A model generated the notes under the pieces. It ran no database searches, was not told where the DNA came from, and saw nothing but the letters and a program-made list of their open reading frames with translations. Shown here one piece after another: positions 1-12,900 of a stretch of DNA of 64,000 nucleotides. This DNA is from Caprimulgus europaeus (taxonomy: Eukaryota > Chordata > Aves > Caprimulgiformes > Caprimulgidae), in NCBI GenBank assembly GCA_907165065.1, contig OU015528.1:34494515-34558514 (forward strand). The letters run 5' to 3'. Both the position numbers and the translations under genes were made by a program. Each line of letters opens with the position of its first letter. Position 1 is the stretch's first letter.

Positions 1-3000
1 TAGCAGAAACACTGCTATCTCCACTGCACCGATGATTTTTTTTTTTTTTGACAGTCTCAAGTGGCTTCTGAGCACTACGCTTTCCTCATTCACATCAAAA
101 CTGCATGTTTTCTAAGCTCTCAAATGCCAGGCAATGTTTAACATGTGATTAATAAACAAATTCGGAACTGGCAACTTTTTCTTGTCACTGTTTTCTTTCC
201 AGTATGCTCTATCTTCAAAACAAACAAACAAACAATGCAAAACAAAACAGCCTTTCAGCAAAGCTCCACACGAATTGAATATTTTAAAAAATGGCTTGAT
301 GTATCTGAGAAACCTGCTGAACTATCCTAGTTCCAGTGGATTTCAGATACAAAACTAGTATCTGTGAATGTCAGAGAGAGGTCCAGACCTGATATATTTA
401 ATTATGAGTATCTTCACCTGAGAAATTAGATTATTCTAGGCAATGTTCCCCAAGAAAGTTATTATTTTGATTTGATCTATTTAAGAAAGGATTTAATCTA
501 TTTAAGAAAAAGGTTATGATGAGACAAGCAGAGGAGGGTATTGCTCCTTTTTTTGAACCCTGATGTATTTCTAGTTCATTTGCAGAATACCAGATACAGT
601 GGAAATACACATAATGATGCAGCTACTGAAAATTCAATCATAATGATGCCAAATGACACTCCAACTAGGGCTTCTCTCTGGGGAGTGAACCCAGGGGAAG
701 GAAAATTCCATGTTCCTTCTGTTCAGCTTGACATGAACAAGGCACATGATTAGAGGTGTTGAAATGGGTTCACTGACCTGTCTCAAAACAGGAGTTAAGC
801 ATGTGGAAGACTGTAGACTGAATGTTGTCCAAGGAGTAATAAGCGGGGAAATGGGAGAGAAAGAACGCGGGAAGGAATTTGTTGCCGGTTAATGGTCAAG
901 CACAGACATAATCTCTTGCCAGCTCCTACTTTGTAGGCAGTAATAGACATTAGTTCACACCTTCCCAATATGAAGGTATCTAACTTGTGTCCAGGTGATG
1001 TGCTCATATTTAGAACAATACATAGCAGTATATCATGTCCTCAGAAAGACAGTCAATGCATAAGCTGTATTACTTGTGCTGGCAATTGTGACTCGCCACA
1101 GTAATCCTGCTTGGCTTTTGGATCTATCACCTAGAATGGAAGCTATGGACCCCATACTGCTCAAGAGGACTTGCCACTTTACCTTTCACTTTTGTGAAGA
1201 AACTGCTTTGTTTTTTATTGTACTGATAAATATTTCACCTATAAACAGTTAGGTCTATCCTCATCTCAGCAAAAGGTTATAGATGTCTATCTTGAAGTGA
1301 CAGAATAGTGCCACAGTACTACCTGATTTCTTCTGCATAGGTAGGTCTTGAGTCTGACTATGATCAGAATCAAGCTTTGGATGACTCAGTGCTGGGACTT
1401 TTTAGCTGTAACTTCCAAAATACAAAGGAAATCAGAACAGAACCTGACTTTTGAAAACAGTAGTAGGTCCCCAAATGAGACAAAAATACTAATAAAATAA
1501 AATGTGCCAAAAGGAGATTCCATGTCTTAAAATTCAAGAACTATTCCGATCATAAAAATGAATATATTAAGTACAAAGCAATAAGAACTTTATTAAAATA
1601 TGTTCCTCTCTTCTATTTCTGAGACTCCTACTGCATTTAGAACCTATATTTAACACAGTGTAATGTGACATCTTGAAATAACAGTGGAAACAAATACCAT
1701 TAAATATTGCAGTCTCACATGTTATTTTATTTACCTGAAATAAACAGCCATTTTCAGTTCTCAATGAAAATTCACTGGAAAAGGTACATAAAATCTTGCC
1801 ACATGATAAACTGAACAGATCATAAAAGAATATTAGTATCATAAAACTTTAAAAAGCATAAATGAGGAGATAATGTGAGAGGTGGGCTTTACTAGTTGAA
1901 AAGTGGGGGCAAAATATAATGAGTGGTCTACTTTGCTTCTTATTAAGTTATGGTAAAAATGCAAAGATGATAATTTTAATAAAGGATGTGTTGGCTGCAG
2001 TCAACCTTTTTTGTCTCAGAGCTGAAATCTTAAATAGTCAAATGAGCCTGAGAATAATATGGCCTCCATTAAAGTGATTTTAAATTTAAGCATAATTTTT
2101 GCTAATACTGCTTGAGCAATGGGAGTAATTAGAGTGGTTTCAGTAATGCTGAAGATTTGAATAATTAAAGGCACAAGATTAATTTGAGAAGAGGCATCAT
2201 TAACCTAAATCAAATATTAGATTTCTTGTAAAGGAGAGGGGGGTTAGCCATAACCACATTTTTCAGATAGGGAATCTTATTAAGTATCGTGGTTTGTGTT
2301 TTACTCTGCACCCACAGGATTTACTTGCATGAATATTAAATCTGTGTGTATTGAATATAAGCTTTTAAATCCCATGATATGGCCCAACATTTTTGTACTA
2401 TGTAAAGTATTAATTGACTAATCTTGTTTTCACTTTGGATGATAATAGTTACCTAAAGGTCACTTTCAATCACATTTTTTCTAGGAAAAGAATAGTAAAA
2501 AATTCAGGCCTGATATGGTCAAAGCCTTTTTTCTGCCTGCAAATATTTCTCTGTAGGCTTCATTTATTAATGTCACAGCTGCTTTTTTTTTTGGATGAAC
2601 TAGAAAACTTTTTCATGAACACCAAAGCAGAAAGTAAATACAGGACAGAATGTATATGTGTTTTTCTCCATTTATAGGAAAACAGTCCTTCATAAATATT
2701 GATTTGGGCTATATTTTTTTCCCACAATGTGGTGGTTTTCTATAAATAACAATATCGGATAATGAGCACTTCCACTACTCATTATTTCTCTACTTGCAGA
2801 ATTTAATGACTAGAAATGCATTCATTATATGGAAATCTATCTACCTGTTATGTCTTTGATGAAGTCAGTCCCTGATTTGAAATTTTGTCTGCCATTAATG
2901 ATATGCAAAGAACTCTGTCTTATCTTTAATGATATGCCTGAAGAATTTATCAATGGAATTTATTAGATGCTAATTCATCTTCCATGCATTACTTAGACAG

Positions 3001-3956
3001 CTGCATCTCACTTTTGTATCACTTTTTGGAATATTGTTTCTCTGGGGTTTTTTTGGTTCTTCTCCCCCTACCCCACACCCCGCCCTTCCCAAAAAGAGTT
3101 TTCTGCTATGGAAATGGAAACATAACCTATTTCTAAACCAGGTTTGAGTTCATTGACTCAAAAAAATCCTTTCCTTGTCTTGGCAACTCCTGAAAAGTAT
3201 TGTCTGATTGTGATGAATTTCCCAAGCCTGTGGGCCAGCCAACTTGAATTTTGATTGAATCAGCACTCCATGATTATTCACTTTTCCATTAGAAAGTTAT
3301 CTTCTTCCACCTCTACTGCCACAAAGTGAGAGCTTACATTGACTAAGATTTTTCTGAGCAAGTGTTAGCTCTGTATTGTGGCAACACCTACTGCTACAGG
3401 CAAAGTTGGGCATTTTTGATTGCTAAGTATCTCTGTCTCCACCGGGGTTGTTTTGGTGGCTACAGTTCTTCCACATCTGTACTCTCAGCAGTCTGAATAA
3501 GAATTGCTTAGTGAAGCTGGAGGTCTGCGTCACTGCTGATTGACTTGTGGTAAACACAGTGCTTACATAAGTTTTGCCTTACCACAAGCAAGTCTTCACA
3601 GTTCTCTACACAGTCCTTCTGTTGCACTTGGCCCTACTCTTCTAATACCTAGAGGATGAGCCTTCAACAAGCCCAGGAAAGAAGAGCAGAAGATGGTTGC
3701 CCATTTAGATACCATATGCATTCTTCCTGATTATATATTCCTCTTCTTTTCTCAAGTACAGCTACATGAAAGCTGTTCTGTCTGGACTTTCACTGTAATC
3801 AGCCTGGCAAGCTATATCAGAAGGGAATTTTATTCCAAATATGAAAAAAAATCCTCCTCCAAACAGAAGAATCCATTTAATTTAAAAGTGTTCAAAACTT
3901 TATTTCCTGTTCATTGGTGATTGGATGAAAAATACTGTCCTTAAACTGTAGCTTGG
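1..3956. other. AT-rich non-coding sequence, no gene seen
   Basis: I see no gene here. All open frames are under 100 codons, show no recognisable domain and have no coding-like neighbours. Small details: a T run near 36-50, a 14-bp direct repeat (atctatttaagaaa) at 475-488 and 496-509, and a TAAT-rich stretch at about 1980-2230 that could be a conserved non-coding element. That last idea rests only on composition. Confidence 0.7.
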
Positions 3957-4130
3957 ATGTTCAGATTAGATATTAGAAAAAGTCTGATCTGCTCCAAGAA
4001 TAGTGAAATACTGGAATGTGTAGTTAAATGAAATCTCCATCTCTGGAGTTTTTTTAAAATGACTTAAATCTGTTGGGAATTGATCCTGTCTGGGGAAAGG
4101 AGCCCTGGGCTTGGTTTCTATGACAGCAGG
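3957..4130 (+). mobile_element. Old CR1 LINE 3'-end relic
   Basis: The order of short blocks follows the usual 3' untranslated end of amniote CR1: a 'cagattagatattagaaaaa' block, then 'gaaatactggaatg', 'aaatctccatctctggag' and 'gggaattgatcctg'. Many substitutions and small indels separate it from a fresh CR1, and the terminal 8-mer repeat is gone. I read it as a 5'-truncated, ancient insertion in the plus orientation. Boundaries are approximate; a repeat-library alignment would fix them. Confidence 0.6.
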
Positions 4131-7100
4131 GGGGCAAGTGCACATTAAATTACTGTATTTTAGTGGTTCCTTTGGAAATGCCTATTCAGATCTGGTCCTT
4201 TTTCATATTGTCTGCCTACACAGGTACCTTCATCCATGGAATGACCCTGAGGGAACATTATGCCTTTTCCTTCTCCCCTAAGAAAGTGAAACTCCCACCT
4301 TCCTAGTAAAGGGAATGGCTATATGGATCTTCCCTGCACATACAACCCAGTGGCAAGTCTGTCCTTGCAGGCTGTTTCTGTGGTTTAGCTGGTGAGGAAC
4401 CATGTCCACAGCTGCCCCTTCACCCTTCCTCTGTCTTTCCTCAACTCCTGTTTCTACTTCCATCATGATCCTTTCCCCTGACATAAAGCTATGTTTTACT
4501 CCCAAAACAAAGGTTTGGCTGTTGTCAGTAGGCTTTGACTGGATGCTTTGCCTGATCCTGTCCAGCTCTCGATCTCATTCGCGTTCAGCATGAGTGTGCG
4601 GATCAATTAATACTGATGTTAGCTTCCCTGGAGCAACAAACAGAGCAAGTGCTTAGTGCATTCCCCTGGGCATTCATATTTTTAGCCCCTCCTGAGTCAC
4701 CTTCACTGTCATCAGCAGCCACAGCCCTGGCATTTGAAAAAGCCACAGCAGCAGCTTTTCAGAAGAGATTGTGTCAGCTAAGGTTGTCCCTTCTCTTAGT
4801 GATGCTTTTTGTCCCTGTCAATGACTGAAGAGCAGCCTGATAAAATGCTAGTGTTGTGGTTTGGTGTTTTTTTTTCTTTTTTTTTTTTTTTTTCTGAGTC
4901 ATTTTTCCTTTATTGTGTAGAAGCTGACAGTCTCAGAGTTCGTTTCTTCAAAAAATATTTAGGACAACTCTCAGCTTCAAAAGAGATCTGTAGAGTGAAG
5001 CCTTCTGTTAAATTCCCTATATATATGCTGTATTTGGTTTGCTTGGACTAAATGTTCATAGCTTGGCCTATTCCTCATGCAACTGTCAGTTTTGTGAAAA
5101 ATACGACCTTGCAGCCAATTTTGAAAATGTTAGTTTTCTAGAATCAGAAATAAATTAACATGAATCAGCATTGCTCCATTGCAATTAAAACTGAGAGAAG
5201 ATCTGGGCTATGCTTCTGACTTTAGGGTCTTTCTTTCCCACAAGCTTTCTTATGCTCCAAACCTGTGGAGACATGGTTTCATTTCAGTCTTAACTGTTCC
5301 TTCTCTAAGGGTCCAACAGATATTTCTTCAGGAACAAGATTGAATCCTTTTCCAGTTAATTCCTCAGGTTGCTAATTGTCTAGGGTATCTACATAATTTA
5401 TAATGGCCTGGTCTCAGGCCCTGCATCCTTCAGAGATAAATTAGAGCAGAGCTTCAGCACTTCATTGACATCTCTCACTCTCACGTGTGCATGAGGAGAT
5501 TTATGATGTGATGAAACATGCTGTGGAGGTCCCAGCTGGTGGTGGCAGTGCTGTCCGGCTGGATGTGCCCTACAGCCTCACCTGCAAGCTTGGAAAACTG
5601 GGAAACTCTAGGGAGTAGAAACTCTCTGTCAATACCTTTTAGATCACATTTTTGTTATAGCCGGTGAGACCAGCTGCAAGTAGAGTAGGGGAATCACTAA
5701 GTAATTCCACCAGTGTTGGATCTTTCAGTAGCATACCAGTATGACGCACCTTCCCAGGACCAAGATCCTGGTCCAAGACTTAACAAGCTAATTTGTTAAA
5801 AGTCCCTTTCATTGCAATTTTTTTCATGTTTCTCATGTGTTTTAAAAATTTAATCTCGCAGTTAATAAATCCAGTCTTATAAATTCGTTTCTTTCTACAT
5901 ATATTGGGTAAGGCCAAATGTACACTGCTATTTTGTTATGAATTTTTCTGTGGGTTTTTTTGTTGTTGTTGTTTGTTTTTCTTTTTAATTTTGCATTCTA
6001 CAGAGCGTAAAAAGAGAGCAGAAATCTAGAGGATAAGAATCCACTGGCATAAATTACACAACACCTCCCAGAATTCAACATTTTTCATTGTCTAGAAATT
6101 TGCTTTCTCATCAAAACCCAACCAACAAAACCTGCTCAATGAATGTAGCAGACATTTCAGAAGTCATGACTATTTCTGGCTGTGGGATGAAGTGTATTTC
6201 AGGGCTTAGTGTCACCAAGCCCTCTCATCAAACTGTCTCATCAAGCTTTCAGGTATATATGTCATTTAGGATCAAGTTTTTAAATATGTTTTGGGACATA
6301 CACATATATAGACATGCAGTGTCTGTCCTTCTCTACTCTATTCACTAGGTGCTTCAGGAATGATCTTCAGAAGTACATTGCCAACTGGCTCAGGAGATAA
6401 AGTCTAGAACTACAAGTTATTTAGACCTCAAACTCCTACCAGACTTGAACTTCAAGTCCTACCAGACTTGTAATTACCTCTGTGGGGCTTCCTTTAACAC
6501 CTTTCAAGTATGAGATTTGAGCACTCCAGTAAATTCTGCTGCACCTTTATATCTGTTTATTCTTTTACACATTGTTCCATTAGAGTTTTATGTGTAGTAA
6601 AACCTGGAAGATGATAGACATTATTTTACTTCATTGAAGAGGCAACAAACTTCTTAGATGATGACTATAGTAGTGGATTAAACAATGTTTAGGACAGTTC
6701 CCAAAATGTGCATTCTCTGTCCCTGGCCTTCTTTTAGCCCATGCTGGCTAAATCATTCCTGAACAGTTCCTGAGAGCTTCTGGAGCTATTTCTGGTAGGC
6801 TGTTGTATGTTGCCACCTTGATCTAAATCTAAGTGAATCTGGAGTCATAGATACATCCCATTCTACGCAGGCTCTCCTTGGTGGCAAGGAAATTTTTATT
6901 GTCTGGTGAAAAAATATAGCATTATTTACCAATGCTGACCATTTCAGAAAAGACCTGCACCAACATGTTGTGCATATGTGTCACACACTTTATTACAACA
7001 TAAACTATATATTTATTTCCACATTTATTAAAAGTGCCATAAAATTTCACAGTCTCACAGAGGCTTAAATTTTCATGTCCTATAAAGCTTAATACTATTA

Positions 7101-9759
7101 AATGTGGTGAGACCATATAATTTCCTTGTCCTCTCTTGTTCTGGTTCACTAATACAGTAAAGTAAGTATCTTCATGCATTAAGAGCATACTTTGCACAAA
7201 ATGAGAGCTCATTTTTCAATAAGTTCAGATGGCAGGATATGTTCTGACTCTCTGGAGTCAAAGCTCCAGAGATCAGTTCAAAGAAACTGTGCCTTCAAGA
7301 TCCTTTTATTTTTTTTTCCCCAATAGGCAGGCTTGGCAGACAGTTCAAAGAGTTTAGCAACAACCCAAACAATAATTATTATTAACAACAACAGTAATAA
7401 TGTTTTTTATAATACCCCAAATAATAGTCTGAGAAAGGCATTTTCCTTAATTGCAAAACTACTACTGGTGCAGAGGGAAAAAAATCCGGCTCATAGTAAA
7501 TGGCACTTTGGAGATGACACTTTCTGTTTTTCAATCTATTTTACAGCATTTTTGTGACTTTTTTGCTATTTTGTTTGCTCATCTTCCCATTTGCCAGATG
7601 CTAAAGGCAAATTGGCTAAGGCTATATCTCTGTTAGTAAGCAATATAGACCCATAGACTAGATCCTTACAGCAAAGCAGTTTGGTGCTGAGGACATGATG
7701 TCTACATTATGCATATTTTGAGGAAGCAGGAAGGAAGGAGTGGGGTAACACTTTGCACTAACCCTAGTTTGATCCCATGAAGTGGAGGGCCATTAACTGT
7801 TAGGTACATCCTGGAGTGTGTCTTCCAGTTTAGCAGCAGCCAGTCTGCATGCTCTGAGACTGTTCAGCCACGTGAACTTGGCAGAGTAAGGGGAGATTTT
7901 CAGGAGTTTTCTTTTACAAGTGTGTCCCTGTTCTGAACTGAAGTGCTAAGGTGGGTGTACACTGTTATTCTATTGCTGTGAGATTGATACAAAAACACCA
8001 CTTCCCAAATGCTACATATTATAATGTAGAAAAATTATGTAAGCAAACACTCTGGGTACAAATCCCATTCATACTTCCTTATAGAGCTGTTGCTTTCAAA
8101 GCTACTTGCGATTGCTGATGGCACACACATTAAATGAGTCAAAGCAGTCTAAAATAAAGCAAATCAAATATCCTTATTAGAAATGAAATTGGGAATGTCC
8201 AAGTTGAAGGATTCTCTAGGTAGTGAACTGAGTGCTAAGATTACAATTGTATATTAACATTTCTGTTTGTTGACAGCTGGGGAGTAGTAACAAAAGGAGG
8301 AATAGTGTTTTTGTGCAAAACAGCTGTGTTGATCTACCGTTATAGCAGAGAGTTAGGCTTGTGAATGTACCATGCTTTCAGGGTATGTGTATGCTACCCA
8401 AAATAAGTGAATCTCGGTGAGTTAACACCACATGTCCCTTTTCAGTGGAGAGATCATTAGACAATCATAGGTTAGGTACTGGCTGGAGATGTACACAGCA
8501 GTGAATAGAGTTCCAGATTATGGTCCATAAAGAAAACAGCAAATCACAGTAAAACTTAATACTTCAAAAAGATAGAGAGCAAAAATCTTTCCAGACCTGA
8601 GATTAAACAGGTTTTGCCTCTGACATTGCATCCTCTGGTGGGCAAAAGAAATAGAGACATCAGCTGTTTTCTTAGTGCTGCTGTTTCTGATGCAAGGTTT
8701 GACACTGAAAGATGAAGTAGCTGACAAAGCACTGTCAAAGCCAGCACTTCAGATGGTGTAAACTAGCATCATCTCATTGCCAACTGCAGAGAATGTTTTC
8801 CAATTTGCTAAAAAAAATTAAAAAAAAAAAAAAAATAAAATCAAATATTTTCCCTGTTTCAATGGCTTCCATTTCCCAGGTTTGGGGCTGCCCTAAACAA
8901 TTATTTGACTATCTTTCTCTACCTGTATAAACCCTGAGAAAGTAGCCAGAACTGAAAAATGCCATGGCACTACTTTTCTATCAGCTGTACGTGCTGTTAC
9001 TTTGATTCATATTTTCAGGGCAGTCTCAGCCAGGGAGGAGTAAAAATGAACTCAATGGATGAGTAGCAAAGCAGAGCAATCCCTGCCCTGCTCAAAAAAC
9101 ATGCTCAGCAAAGGGCAGGGGATCAGAGGATGGAAGCATTACGTATGTTTCATTTTGGTGAGGTGTCCTTCCCTAGCCAGGATTTGGGGGTGCCCATCTC
9201 TTGCAGGGCTGTTAAAGAGAGTCTTGGATTTTCTGTTGCCATCAGGTATGAAGGATCTACCTCCTCATGGAGAACTGAGCTATTTTCTGGGTACTTCAAT
9301 CATCCCAGATACCCGACACACCAAATGAGGGTCTTCAAGCATGTTCAAAAGCCTCTATGACAAAAAGGGAGGTAATCTGCCGTGATCAAAAGGGAAAAAG
9401 CAAATAGGATCTAAATGACCTCTAAGCCTTGTTGGCTATACCCATCCCAACCTCCTGGTGATTTCATAAGAAAAATAAAGGTAAGCATAGAAATATCATT
9501 TATGATTTCTAAATTTGGATAATCATGGCATAGATGTCCTTTTGTTAGCTGCTGTAGTTGTGCATAACTTGAGCCTCTATGCACTATGATAACATACAAT
9601 TCAAAACAGGAGTTATCTTCAATTTTAAACATATGTGAGAGTGAGAGGTGAACACCAGGGAACTGCCTGAAAGTACACTTTAGTGAAGGCTAACAACTTC
9701 CTTAGAAAGCCATTAATGCCGTAGAAAAATGAACCTTGTCTCAGAAAAATATGTGTAAT
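4131..9759. other. Non-coding sequence with low-complexity tracts, no gene seen
   Basis: I recognise no gene. The stretch holds a T-rich tract at 4867-4893, a (GTT)-rich tract at about 5954-5985, an A-rich run at about 8810-8840, and a 14-bp direct repeat (tcctaccagacttg) at 6434-6447 and 6457-6470. A slightly GC-richer portion near 5500-5600 has no open frame of note. Confidence 0.65.
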
Positions 9760-9990
9760 ATAATCATAAGTTTACAGGATAAATCAGGCTGGAAGGGACC
9801 TGAAGACGTCTGTAGTCTGATCTCCTGTTCAAAGTAGGGTCAGCTACAAGGTCAGATCAGGTTCCTCAGGCTTTATCCAGTTAGATCTTGAAAAACATCC
9901 ATCGATGAAAACTGCACAGCATGTCTGGGCAACCTGCTCCGTTGCTTGGCTGTGTACATTGCCTCAAATTTCTTCAGTGTTGCTTCTTAC
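9760..9990 (-). mobile_element. Old CR1 LINE 3'-end fragment
   Basis: On the plus strand the fragment begins with 'tttacaggataaatcaggct' followed by 'ggaagggacctgaagacgtc' and 'gatctcctgttcaaagtagg'. Further on it has 'gcatgtctgggcaacctgct' and 'aaatttcttcag'. This is the reverse complement of a CR1 3' end, so the element points to the minus strand. Only about 230 bp of the 3' end is present, as expected for the strong 5' truncation of CR1 copies. It is clearly diverged and has lost the terminal repeat. Confidence 0.8.
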
Positions 9991-12900
9991 ACTCATCAGT
10001 GATCTTTAACCTCCACTTCTTAACCTCCGCTCCAGAGGAGGAGGGGGAGATGTCAGGTGCAAAGAATATTTTATAATGTAAACAAAGGTTTGCCTATTCT
10101 GCTTAGAATATTTTGATTAAGTACTGCAGGAGATACTTTTTCTCACTGGATGAGGAGCATTTTTAGGAGAAACAGTATATAATTTTCCTTATAAATTAAA
10201 AAACACTGGGTTGCATACTTGTGTTATCTCTGATTTAAATACAATTCTCCAGTATGCATACATTTGCACAGTTTCATAACACAGCATTTAAAGAATCCTA
10301 CCAGTGCCTGACGCACCTTCTGCTCTAATTTTGCAAATTTACTTTCACTGAATTGCATTACTTCATAGAGAAGGTGAATGGGGTGTGTAGCAATTTAAAA
10401 AAGGTTCTTACTATGAAGTCAGCAACTGTTACCTTAATGAAATCACATATTTTAAAACCTGAAACACTAGAAAAAAAAATTATCTGGAAAGATAATTGAT
10501 TCAGCTGATAGTGAATAAGGCTGGAACCTGATGGCACCACAAAGATAATTCACATAAAATGCTGAAGTAAAGGTAAGATTACTTTATCTTTTAAAATTTC
10601 TCATGTTCTGGAAAAAAACAACTGTGACTTGCTTTCATTCTGATGGCAAAGCAACAATGATGTTATTGACATTTTAATATATTTGATCAAATCCTCCTCT
10701 GAAATAATTCATGACAACAATTTACAGGGAATGGTTGGAGGAAATTGTGCTGGAGGCTGTCCTGAAGATGCCAAAGGACAGGGCAAAATTTCAGCACTGA
10801 AAAGAAAGGAAAAAGATCTTCACACAATTTCTCATCTCCCAAACACTCACTTCACTTCTAGTCTCTCTTGCATTTTCAAAAAGTAATTTACCTTTTTCCA
10901 AAGTAAGTTTTCAAAAATAAAGCAAACAAGCAAACAAAAACCATAATCAAACCAATGAAACATCCAAACCTGTAATGAGTCGTGTGCCACAGTTGCAAGA
11001 TCCTTTCATGACTTGCCAGCTTTTCAGGAGCATCCAAGCCATGTTTAGGCAGTTCTTGCTGGTAAGATGGAGCAGTATGACTCTTTTTGGGTGGGCTGCA
11101 CTCCAGCTCCATAGAAATAAGTACTACCTGCTTTATTCTACCCTTATACTTGACACAAGACAACTTGTATGGTTTTCCCCACCTTCATTCTCTTTTATAC
11201 ACAAAACAGCTGAATCTCTTTCTTCTTTCCAGTACAAAGATAGCTGCAAACAACAGGAAAGGATAACTATTAAGGACTAAACCAAAACCAAATCTGGTCT
11301 GTTAAATATAACTGCCAGCACTTCCACTTTTGGCAGGAAACTCCCAATGTCAATGTCAGTCTCTCATGCTGTGGGTAAGCAGGTTAAGTTTTGTTACCTA
11401 TTTTTAGAAGTTTTGTAGCCTAAGGTGCTGAACCCTTGCAGTGATAAGCTCACTTGATACCGTCAGTGAATTTAACAAAGTGTGCATCAGACCTTCTACT
11501 CTGAATTTTCCTACCAGTGTTGTCGGGTCTGAAAATGTGGTTAAAATTATATGTAATACAGACATGTACATGCACTCTTATATCTACTGTACTGCGATAA
11601 ATTTCCACCTTTTAAAATCACAGCAAAAGTATGGAGGAAACCAGTGTCTGGGTGTCAGAGATTGAATAGGGGGGCAGGAAGGAGCTTTCATCATCCTTCA
11701 GTACAAACTTTGCTATAATATTCCAGAAGGCAATGCTTTCACAGTAAATTAACTGCCAGAATAAATTAACATAAAGTCTATAAACTTCATTTATTTACTT
11801 CCTGATATAGGAATAATGAAGCCTGAAGAAATGTCAGTGAGTCAAATGACATTTGAAGATAAGTACACCTCCACTGGTTCCAGTTTGTTCATTGAAAACT
11901 ATTACTATTTGTCTCCTACAAGGTAAGAAGTTTTTACTGACTCTGCTTTCTGTCCATCCTTTAGAATATTCATTCTAAAAGGCAAACACTCTTGATAAAT
12001 TCTTCAATTAGGGGAGCTGATACGCTGGTCTCATTGTTTGAGAAATTTGATCAGCAGAAATAACAATACTCATCAAGTAATATTGTGACAAAGTGTAGAA
12101 GGAAAAAAAAAGTATAGGTTGTATCAGCTTTATTCTTAGCGAATACCAAATTTTATTATCTCCTGAAGTACAAAGTGCCCATGGTTTGTCATAATTGATT
12201 CTGTTAAGCCTTTTCAAGTAAATAAAGCTTTTTTATTTTTTTAAATAATCTAATAATCTGCTTTTCAAAACACATTGTTATCTTAATACCAGAATTTAGA
12301 GCAATTTTTCCTTAGAGGTCTACTATTGTTATGCATAATTCCAAAATACACTTAATCTCACTTTTTAAATTTTAAAATATTTAGATGAGTGAAGCCTAAG
12401 CAGGTTCAATGTTTATTTCTAGATTTACTTGGGGACAAAAGTGGTGGGATTCTGTGTAATAATACAACAGGGGCTGTAGAAATATCTAGAATGTATTTCA
12501 TATCTGTTAGTGAGAGAACCAAACTGTGCATAGTTATGCAGATACTGAAATAATGTCATTCAGGGCTTTGTTTTAGTTTTTTTGAGAGGAGAACATTTGA
12601 GAAATGTTCCTTTATAGCTACACTTCCATTAATTGTCCATCTCCTCTCCTTGCCTTCAACTCTTATATAGGAAAGAACTTCCTAAGTTCCAATAAAATAA
12701 ATTAAAATAACCCAATTTACCCTAAAGGTTTGTTTTGTAGTACTTTTGAAAAAAAAACCAAACCAAACCAAAAAACAACCACTTACCTATGGCAAAATTT
12801 TTCATTATTCTGACATAAAGATTCTTCTTGCAACGTAGAATCTTTTCCAGATTAACTGATGATTCAGGATCCCATGTTACCATCATGAGTCAGAACAGAA

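Noticed and set aside
10975..11280. 101-codon plus-strand open frame as a gene
   Set aside because: It overlaps a 91-codon frame on the other strand, has no domain, and its composition is that of the surrounding non-coding DNA.
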